From assembly GCA_029688825.1 (NCBI GenBank), contig JARUKX010000002.1, positions 124,001 to 188,000 on the forward strand: a DNA stretch of 64,000 bases, in the 5' to 3' direction. Position 1 is the stretch's first letter. Each line of letters opens with the position of its first letter. The DNA is from Haloarculaceae archaeon H-GB1-1 (GTDB lineage: Archaea > Halobacteriota > Halobacteria > Halobacteriales > Haloarculaceae). The translations under genes were made by a program, and so were the position numbers. The notes beneath the pieces were generated by a model. That model was given only the letters and a program-made list of their open reading frames with translations, did no database searches and had not been told where the DNA came from. Shown here piece by piece: positions 57,609-64,000 of this stretch.

Positions 57609-59612
57609 GTGAGCGTCGTGGGTGACCTGCTGGACTTCGGCTGGCTGCCGGACGCAATCGTCCGGGCGATCTTCGAGTTCATCCGTAACCTGCTGGTCGG
57701 GGCGATCAACGCGATGTTCAACTTCGGGTTGAAGCCGCTGATCACGATCAACCCGGGCATCCTGACCGACGCTCAGTTCGTCGCCGCCTGGGACGACGTC
57801 TTCGAGTTGTCGATCGCCCTGCTGCCGATCCTCATTGCGGCCGGGCTGATCGTGATGCCGTTCAGCGAGGATCGAGAGGCGTCGCTCTGGCAGATGGTCG
57901 CCCGGATCGTCGCGGTCATCGTCTTCATCGCCATCTCGAAGCCACTGTTTGCGTTCATGATCGAGGCTTCGAACGGCGTAACGACCGCTCTCGCCCCGGC
58001 GACGTTCAAAATGACGTTCGATGCTGACCTCGGTGGCAGCTGGGGCTCGACCCTTGGAATGGGGGTTCAACTGATCGCGCTGTTGGTTGCAGTTCCGTTG
58101 ATGTTGATCGCGACTATCCTCGCGACGCTCCTGCTGGCGCTCCGGCAGTTTCTGGTGGTGACGGTGGCGCTCGGTGCACCGTTCTTCGCCGTCCTCTGGT
58201 ACGCCAACTGGGGGCCGATGAAGTCGGTGAGCAAGTTCGCTGCAACGTGGTTGAGGATGGGTATCTACGGCCTGCTGGTCGGGCCGATTATTGCGCTGGT
58301 GATGCGGGTGTTCGACGTGATCGCGACCGGTGGAATCACTGCCTCTGGAGGTGACGCTATCGCATCGTTTTACATCGCGTCGGCGCTGGCACTGATGTTC
58401 CCGATCATCCTGTTCGTGGTGATCTGGAAGACCATCGGCTGGGCCGGCCAGCCCCTCGGCGTCGACGCCGCGTTCACCACGACCGTAGCCGCCGCGATTG
58501 CCGCCACAGGGGTCGGGGCGGTTGCCGTTGGTGCCGGTGCAGGGTCTGGCGCTGTGAGTAGTGCCTCGAAGTCCTCTGCCGCCGGTGCGAGCGGGGGCGG
58601 AGGGTCGAGTGGCGGAGGCAGTGGCTCCAGCGGGGGCTCTGCTGGGAGCAGTAGTGGATCTTCAGGTGGGACGGCGACCGATCCCTCCGCAGGGACCTCC
58701 AACTCAAGCGTCGGTGGGACGATGCGGAACAGCATATCGGACGCTCTTAGTACGCGTGAGCCACCTGTTGAGGACAAGGTCAACCCTGCATCTGGCCCAT
58801 TCAGCAAAGCGAAGGATTACGCTGGAGGAAAAGTCACAGGGATTCCAGGGGTCCAGACGGCTAGCTCGCAGGCTAGCCGAGCCAGAAGCACGGCGAAAGG
58901 ACTGGGATCGAAAACAAAGAGTGCAGGGGTGGCCGGGGCCCGGAAAGCAGTGGGGGCCCAGAGTATTGACGCCCACCGAAAGACAATCGCTGAGAACCTG
59001 AGCACAGCTGATGAGGCCGACGCAAACCGCGAATTCCTCACGGAAGCGTACCAAAACGGCGAGTTCGATGTTGCGGAGGCCGCCGACCGCGGCATCTTGA
59101 CCGACTCCGAGCAACCTGCAGAAGGTGTTTCTACGGTCACTCCCGACACCGAAGGGAGAGTGACATACGCTACCAGCGAGGGCGGAGAAGCGACAGTCAG
59201 TCTCAACGACAGAGCTCAGCATCTCGGGGGGCAGGCGCACACGCTCAGAGAGGGGGCTTCGAAGTCGGCCCGGAGCGTGAAACGGATCAGAACCGCTCAG
59301 ACCGCCGCAAAGACTCCCGGTCGAGCAGCCGTTTCGACCGGCCGAGCCGGCAAGCAGATCGGGAAAGCTGGTGTTCAGACCGGGAAGGCAAGCGGGGTCG
59401 TCTTCGCCGGCGCAATGACGCGAAGCCCATACGCAGCCTACCAGATCGGCAAGCGTGGCGGGAAACATCTTATTGGTCCCGGAGACAGTCCCCAGCCAGA
59501 CGACTCGTCGGGCGAGGCCGATATCGACTGGGCAACCCAACGTGACGGCCCTGGACAGGCCACTGAGCCGCCGTGGGACGACGACGGAGGTGAGGCCTCC
59601 GAGACGGTATGA
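57609..59612 (+). CDS. VirB6/TrbL-like polytopic conjugation membrane protein (locus 2)
   Basis: About 667 residues from the GTG at 57609 (MSVVGDLLDFGWLPDAIVRAI); a GTG at 57552 would add a low-complexity leader. Residues 1-300 carry about seven membrane helices. A Gly/Ser-rich linker follows at about 320-370, then 300 hydrophilic, Ala/Lys/Arg-rich residues with repeated TAK/TGKA-like segments, typical for the cytoplasmic tail of long VirB6/TrbL proteins. Its counterpart in locus 1 (520-1632) lacks most of this tail. Channel component role inferred from topology and position after VirB4. Confidence 0.65.
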   Translation: MSVVGDLLDFGWLPDAIVRAIFEFIRNLLVGAINAMFNFGLKPLITINPGILTDAQFVAAWDDVFELSIALLPILIAAGLIVMPFSEDREASLWQMVARIVAVIVFIAISKPLFAFMIEASNGVTTALAPATFKMTFDADLGGSWGSTLGMGVQLIALLVAVPLMLIATILATLLLALRQFLVVTVALGAPFFAVLWYANWGPMKSVSKFAATWLRMGIYGLLVGPIIALVMRVFDVIATGGITASGGDAIASFYIASALALMFPIILFVVIWKTIGWAGQPLGVDAAFTTTVAAAIAATGVGAVAVGAGAGSGAVSSASKSSAAGASGGGGSSGGGSGSSGGSAGSSSGSSGGTATDPSAGTSNSSVGGTMRNSISDALSTREPPVEDKVNPASGPFSKAKDYAGGKVTGIPGVQTASSQASRARSTAKGLGSKTKSAGVAGARKAVGAQSIDAHRKTIAENLSTADEADANREFLTEAYQNGEFDVAEAADRGILTDSEQPAEGVSTVTPDTEGRVTYATSEGGEATVSLNDRAQHLGGQAHTLREGASKSARSVKRIRTAQTAAKTPGRAAVSTGRAGKQIGKAGVQTGKASGVVFAGAMTRSPYAAYQIGKRGGKHLIGPGDSPQPDDSSGEADIDWATQRDGPGQATEPPWDDDGGEASETV

Positions 59613-59823
59613 GTCGGTCTGAACCGAGCTCGAGGCGAGAAGTTATATTTCAGTACCGGCATGAATCGTACGTAGACCATCGTGAGCGCATCTTTCGACG
59701 CCGTTTTCGATGGCCGTTCCACCTCACGGCTCGCATGACCACACTCTCTGGCGCGGCTCAACCGTGCCGACTGCCACGCTCGCACCCTCGCGAACTTCCT
59801 GAGACTTCAGTTCGTGTGATTCG

Positions 59824-61413
59824 ATGAATCTCCTCAATACCTTGTTCGCTGTCGTTTCCTTCATCGGGTTCTTTGCGGCTGTGGAGTACGTGACCTACCG
59901 AGTCATGGAGCGAGAGCACCGAAAGAGAAACATCTATCGGCTGTTCTTTGCGTTCGCGTGGACAGCACTGGCGCTCGCTCACATGTGGGTGGTCGCACCT
60001 CTTCTCAATTTGCCGCCGACCGCTACGATCGGACTGGGCTTTGGTCTCCTATTTGTGTTTATTGCAGGAGGTCTCGGTATTCCGGGCCTGAGGGCGATAG
60101 CGGAGGTCGGACTGTATCCTTTCGCCCAGGTGTATGAGCTATTCGTGGTACTGTTGCTCCTCGCTGAGGGGGTGACGCTAGCTGCATCCTTTATCCAGGT
60201 ACTACAGTTTAGTTTCCTAACAGGGATTGGCCCAACCGATCCACAACTGCAGGCAACACTTGGGCTAGGAATCGCAGCCTCATTCGTCGGACTGACCTTC
60301 TACGATCCTCGAGGGGAGAACGGCTACTACTACGTCGCCGGACACAACCTGCCCGGCCCCGAGATAGATTCAGAGGCGATCAAGCAAATGATGGAGAATA
60401 GACACTCAGATACGGGCGAGTCCCTCGATCAAGAGGTTACCTCGTCCGGTACTGAGGATATGGAGGATAGGAGTCGCTGTTCGGAGACCTCACGAACACT
60501 GGCGAAAGCTTCGGGCGATTCGGAATTCGAATACAACTGGACGCAATCGAACGTCGGCTTCGACGATATCGGCGGCTACTACGAGGTCAAAGAGCGACTC
60601 GCCGAGGAAGTTCTCCAGCCGGTTCGAGCGACTGCACGCGGCGACGACCGCTACGACCGCTTCGGGATCGAACCTTCCCAAGGAATCCTCTTCCACGGGC
60701 CTCCGGGGACTGGAAAAACCCTGTTTGCCCGCGCACTCGCCGGCGAGCTCGGCATCCCGTTCGTGGAACTCGGACCGGCAGATGTGACCAGCAAGTGGAT
60801 CAACGAGGGTCCTCAACGGGTGCGTCAGCTGTTCGAGGAGGCAGCGTCGGTCGGCTCCTGTATAATATTCCTCGATGAGGCCGAACACCTCTTCGGCGGT
60901 CGTGACGTCGGAGCTGGAGGGGCTCACGCCGAGGACCGGAAGATCACCAGCGAACTTCTTGTCCACCTCACCGCCGAGGACCGAACGGCGATCGTTATCG
61001 GGGCGACGAATCGCTCGGAGGATATCGACCCCGCGATTCTCCGCCCAGGGCGGCTCGCGACGCACGTCGAGATCGGACTTCCTAGTGAGGAGAGCAGACA
61101 CGCAATACTTCAGGCGAAACTGGAGGGCGTGCCACACGACCTCACTGGTGTTCAGCTGGCGATTCTGGCGAGTCACACCGACGGCTGCAGCGGCGCCGAC
61201 ATCGAGGAGTTGGTTACAGATGCGAAGCGCCGAGCGGCGAGACGCGACGCCGATGCGGTCTCGTTCGAGGACTTTCCGGCGGTCAAGGAGTTCGGGACGG
61301 GCTCGGACGATACCGATCCTAACGCAATCTTGGATGTCGATTCGGGTGATCAGAACTCGATTAGGCCGTCAACAGAGGATCACGAAGATGACTCCGCAGT
61401 CGGATTCCAGTGA
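59824..61413 (+). CDS. Membrane-anchored AAA ATPase (Cdc48/FtsH-like core)
   Basis: 529 residues. About five membrane helices lie in residues 1-165, then a linker, then one AAA module: FDDIGGYYEVKERLAEEVLQP, Walker A HGPPGTGKT (about residue 292), Walker B CIIFLDEAEHLFGG, sensor IVIGATNRSEDIDPAILRPGRL and a C-terminal lid helix bundle. No zinc protease motif (HExxH), so it is not FtsH. It may unfold or extract membrane proteins, or remodel the transfer machine. It is separated by 211 nt, without visible genes, from the VirB6-like gene, so may be independently transcribed. Confidence 0.8.
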   Translation: MNLLNTLFAVVSFIGFFAAVEYVTYRVMEREHRKRNIYRLFFAFAWTALALAHMWVVAPLLNLPPTATIGLGFGLLFVFIAGGLGIPGLRAIAEVGLYPFAQVYELFVVLLLLAEGVTLAASFIQVLQFSFLTGIGPTDPQLQATLGLGIAASFVGLTFYDPRGENGYYYVAGHNLPGPEIDSEAIKQMMENRHSDTGESLDQEVTSSGTEDMEDRSRCSETSRTLAKASGDSEFEYNWTQSNVGFDDIGGYYEVKERLAEEVLQPVRATARGDDRYDRFGIEPSQGILFHGPPGTGKTLFARALAGELGIPFVELGPADVTSKWINEGPQRVRQLFEEAASVGSCIIFLDEAEHLFGGRDVGAGGAHAEDRKITSELLVHLTAEDRTAIVIGATNRSEDIDPAILRPGRLATHVEIGLPSEESRHAILQAKLEGVPHDLTGVQLAILASHTDGCSGADIEELVTDAKRRAARRDADAVSFEDFPAVKEFGTGSDDTDPNAILDVDSGDQNSIRPSTEDHEDDSAVGFQ

Positions 61414-61451
61414 GTGACGCAGGTCGAGCGAGCAGCGTGGAATTACCGAAC

Positions 61452-61493
61452 GTTACCCCACAGAGTAATGAGGATCCCGCTACGTGGGGTAAC
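61452..61493. repeat. Long-spacer inverted repeat GTTACCCCAC-N22-GTGGGGTAAC
   Basis: Perfect 10-bp arms at 61452-61461 and 61484-61493, ending one base before the ATG at 61495. Architecture and arm pattern (TTAMCCMAC) recall the repeats at 12135 and 21488, though the spacer is one base shorter. As RNA it would fold into a hairpin ending at the start codon. Confidence 0.7.
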
Positions 61494-61494
61494 T

Positions 61495-61884
61495 ATGTCT
61501 GAGGAGTCATCGGGAAAGCCACCGGCGCCGGACCTCCCGAAGTATCTCCGTGAGCCACTCGAAAAGCAGTCGCCAGAGCGATTGGAGACAGTCGCGACAT
61601 ATGCACAGGAGCTCGCCGACTGGAAGCGACAGGAGCGCCAGGATGAGCTTGAACGGCGTCGTGCCGAAGAAGAAGTCGACGAAGAACAACTCGCAGAGCT
61701 TAAAGACCGGGAAGTCTCGACCGATCCTGAAGACTATGAGGATGTCCCTGCCAGCGGCGCGTACATCACGGTCAAGACGACCAAACAGACCGATCAGAAA
61801 AAATACAAGTACTACTACTGGCAATGGCGGGAGGGCGATTCATGGAAGAACGAGTACATTGCGCCAGTGAATCCACAACAGTAG
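61495..61884 (+). CDS. Small coiled-coil protein with DUF6788-like end, 129 aa
   Basis: Start ATG 61495 (MSEESSGKPPAPDLPKYLRE). Residues 30-80 form a charged helix/coiled coil (QELADWKRQERQDELERRRAEEEVDEEQLAEL). The C-terminal 40 residues, SGAYITVKTTKQTDQKKYKYYYWQWREGDSW and following, resemble the DUF6788 beta-hairpin type common in haloarchaeal mobile DNA. The start directly follows the 10-bp inverted repeat, suggesting control by that structure. Confidence 0.6.
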   Translation: MSEESSGKPPAPDLPKYLREPLEKQSPERLETVATYAQELADWKRQERQDELERRRAEEEVDEEQLAELKDREVSTDPEDYEDVPASGAYITVKTTKQTDQKKYKYYYWQWREGDSWKNEYIAPVNPQQ

Positions 61885-61951
61885 GGTGACTCCTGAGGTG
61901 AAAGGTTGATCGAATCCTCGTCTGCGGTTCACCGCACTAGCAATCAATGAG

Positions 61952-63799
61952 TTATTCCTCGGCGATCGTTCTGAATGTCGTTAAATTCACTTCTCGTGTT
62001 CCATTGAGCGTTCGTCGGATGTCTTTCCGATCCCACCCGAGCGGTGAAAGGATGCTTCCGAGGGCTCGAACCAGTTGGGCCTCATAATATGACGGATCGT
62101 ACGTCTGGATGCTCTCGTGAGCGAGAGCGACACGGTCCCGCGCGGTTTCCTCATTGTCGACGACAACGTATTTGATGTCCTGTCCTGGATGGATAGCGAG
62201 GTTCTGATTACGAGCACGCTTCAAGGCTGCCACATTCTGAGTAGTCTGCGTGTAGCAGTCGAGCGGTTTGGTAACCCGATTCCGTTCGACAAGTTCCTCT
62301 ACAGGCACCTCTCCCGCATGAAGTCTCTCAATTGCCTTTTTGAGATAGCGGATAACGGCCTCCGGTGACCGGGTCGCATCGAACCGTTCGAGACACGACC
62401 GTTGAACGTCCTCGATGTACGGCGGGGTCGACCGCTGTCGAGCTTCGATACCTCGAATCTTGAACTTGTCTTCGCCGGCGACCTTCCCGAAGTACTTCGT
62501 CAACGCGCCGGCGTCGCTCTCGCGCTGCGGCACGAACGCCACCCAGTCGTAGTGAGCTTCGTGTTCGAGCCGAATCTCGACGCGCTCGGTGATCGCCGTC
62601 GCGAGCGTCTCGAGGTCCTCGCGGTTCTCGTCGTTGACGTCGGGGTCCGGGGTCACCCAGATGGAGTCGATGATGCCGTGAACGACCCGCCAACCACCGG
62701 CTTCCAGCCGCTGCTTCGCCGTCAGCAGAATCTCGCGAGCGAACGCATTGATTGCCTCGTGGCACTCGATGCGGCCGAACTTCGCGTTGCTGAATCCCTG
62801 ATAGCCAAAGCAGGCAACCAGGATCCACTTCAGCGCTCCCGACCGCCCCTCGAGCTCCGTCAGTCGATCCTCGTTGGGGTCGTCCCGTTCCTTCTCGCGA
62901 CGGATGGCCGCCTTGATCTCGTCGCGCGCGTCGATGATCGGCTGTAGCACGTCGACGAGGTAGCCCCGGTCGTCGCAGGTCGAGTACCCGAGCCCGGGGA
63001 CGTCGTCGCGGTCGCTGTGGCAGTCACACCGGATGACGTCCGGCGAGACGTTCCGGGTACAGATGATGTTGGGATACAACGAGGAGAAGTCGAGTTCGTG
63101 GACGTTCTCGTGGAGGCCGACCTCGGGCGCGAAGATGAAGCCGCCACGGTCGGCGTCGTGGAGCGTTCCCATCGGCTTGTAGAACTCGTGGCGCCAGGAG
63201 TTCCACGGGACGAGGACGCCGCGGTCGTGGGCCTCACAGATCTGGATCGCAGTGAGGACGTTCCCGATCGACGCCCAGGCGAGTTCCTGGACGGGCTTTT
63301 TCGAGCGCGATACGAGATCGAGGACGCCGTCGAGGTTCGTCTCCCCGTAGAAGAACGTGTTCGACTCGTCGATGATCGCCCGGCCGGGCACGTTGTACCG
63401 CGCCGGGGAGTGACCGACACGACCGTAGCTCGAGTATGTCGACCGGCTCGCAAGCTGCTGGTAGTCGACGTCCGGCCACCGACTCAGCGAGAAGTCGTCG
63501 ACGCCGGCGTCCGTCGCCATCTCGTGAAGGGTCGGGACGATCTCACTCGTCGAGCAGACCAGGACGTCCGGATCATGTGCGTCGAGCGCCCCTTGGACGG
63601 CGGTCAAGATATCCGTCGGCGAGCCGGTGACGGTGTCGCCGGCGACGGTCAACTCTTCATAGACGTCGCTGCTCGTTTCGGTCACCGGAACGCTGAGCCG
63701 GAGCGTCGACAGCTCGCTCGCCGGCGTCGGATCGGCGCCGGTCTCCAGACAGTATCGGAACTCGCGCTCGATCTCTTGGACCTCCTCGCGGGTGACCAC
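61952..63799 (-). CDS. polB: Family B DNA polymerase, N-terminally truncated (PolB2-like)
   Basis: 615 residues from the GTG at 63799. Motif A ELDFSSLYPNI (D237) and motif B KWILVACFGYQGFSNAKFG are intact. Motif C reads HGIIDSIWV (D378), where YGDTDS is usual, so the first Asp is lost. The region before motif A resembles a degenerate exonuclease domain; the usual Exo I DxE near the N-terminus is missing and the first residues MVTREEVQEIE do not look like the family. Canonical enzymes are about 150-250 residues longer. It may be inactive, or an accessory polymerase with altered catalysis. An in-frame TAG precedes the start by a few codons. Confidence 0.7.
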   Translation of the reverse strand: MVTREEVQEIEREFRYCLETGADPTPASELSTLRLSVPVTETSSDVYEELTVAGDTVTGSPTDILTAVQGALDAHDPDVLVCSTSEIVPTLHEMATDAGVDDFSLSRWPDVDYQQLASRSTYSSYGRVGHSPARYNVPGRAIIDESNTFFYGETNLDGVLDLVSRSKKPVQELAWASIGNVLTAIQICEAHDRGVLVPWNSWRHEFYKPMGTLHDADRGGFIFAPEVGLHENVHELDFSSLYPNIICTRNVSPDVIRCDCHSDRDDVPGLGYSTCDDRGYLVDVLQPIIDARDEIKAAIRREKERDDPNEDRLTELEGRSGALKWILVACFGYQGFSNAKFGRIECHEAINAFAREILLTAKQRLEAGGWRVVHGIIDSIWVTPDPDVNDENREDLETLATAITERVEIRLEHEAHYDWVAFVPQRESDAGALTKYFGKVAGEDKFKIRGIEARQRSTPPYIEDVQRSCLERFDATRSPEAVIRYLKKAIERLHAGEVPVEELVERNRVTKPLDCYTQTTQNVAALKRARNQNLAIHPGQDIKYVVVDNEETARDRVALAHESIQTYDPSYYEAQLVRALGSILSPLGWDRKDIRRTLNGTREVNLTTFRTIAEE

Positions 63800-64000
63800 C
63801 TCGACGGGCTACGCGTCGTCCACCACAGACCCGCGCATGGGTTCGAGTACGAGACGGTCGAGAAGGCCCTCTGGCCGATCGAACCGGATGCTGCTGACGA
63901 GGATGTTCCTCGGGTGCCCGTTCACTCGTCCGAGGACCAGGAAGCGTTCGTGCGGCACCTCGTCACCGAGCGCTTCCTCGTAGATCTCTACGATGCCGTC
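63800..64000. other. Right window edge, coding direction unclear
   Basis: On the plus strand a frame reads HHRPAHGFEYETVEKALWPI and later EDQEAFVRHLVTERFLVDLY to the edge, haloarchaea-like and acidic, with only a TTG at 63776 as possible start. On the minus strand another open frame ends at a TAG (63815-63817) in frame with the polymerase. Third-position GC is similar in both. I favour the plus strand, but the gene is partial. Confidence 0.3.

Overview
The window is haloarchaeal DNA (class Halobacteria). Predicted proteins are strongly acidic, third codon positions are GC-rich, promoters are TATA boxes about 26-30 bp before often leaderless starts, and there are archaeal marker families: TFB, PriS/PriL-like primase, OB-fold RPA-like protein, TrmB regulators, HalOD1 domains, UspA and a diadenylate cyclase. 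Two conjugation (type IV secretion) loci, an IS remnant, several broken genes and many small zinc-ribbon proteins point to a plasmid, megaplasmid or integrated conjugative element. No rRNA, tRNA, CRISPR array, integrase, relaxase or Orc1/Cdc6 gene was recognised.

Region 1 (1-11.2 kb) is one tightly overlapping plus-strand operon: surface protein fragment, VirB6-like membrane protein, PrgI/VirB4-N fusion, VirB4 ATPase, giant VirD4-like coupling ATPase, then a PriS-like and a PriL-like primase subunit. Placement of an archaeal two-subunit primase at the end of a conjugation operon suggests a primase working in DNA transfer or element replication.

Region 2 (11.2-30.6 kb) is accessory DNA. It holds a candidate AbiE-like toxin-antitoxin pair (13995-15727), an RPA-like gene behind a long stem-loop-rich leader, a PD-(D/E)XK protein with an unrecognised neighbour, a tfb gene, small zinc-ribbon proteins, an Mre11-like phosphoesterase, a membrane-anchored Mrr-type nuclease and DUF-type small genes. 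About nine of these genes share one unusual upstream layout: a short T-tract, then a GC-rich stem-loop of varying sequence, then the start codon. A second repeated element is a 9-bp inverted repeat with a 23-nt spacer (12135 and 21488). The region ends in a DUF234-type ATPase fragment and a tnpB remnant.

Region 3 (30.8-49.3 kb) looks like a stress and ion-homeostasis block: tandem UspA, two SLC13/TrkA-C permeases (one frameshifted in a C tract), an HpcH/HpaI aldolase, a Ca/Na exchanger, a cation:proton antiporter directly downstream of a DacZ-like diadenylate cyclase, an AI-2E exporter, a UMP-kinase paralogue, a small histone-fold-like protein, two TrmB regulators and two HalOD1 proteins. A shared motif, TGATTAANYGGGTGA, lies in several of the intergenic regions.

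Region 4 (49.5-61.9 kb) is the second conjugation locus: divergent secreted/membrane proteins, tandem small proteins, PrgI-like, VirB4-N-like membrane protein, VirB4 ATPase, VirB6-like protein and a membrane AAA ATPase. The right edge (61.95-64 kb) holds a family B DNA polymerase that looks N-terminally truncated.
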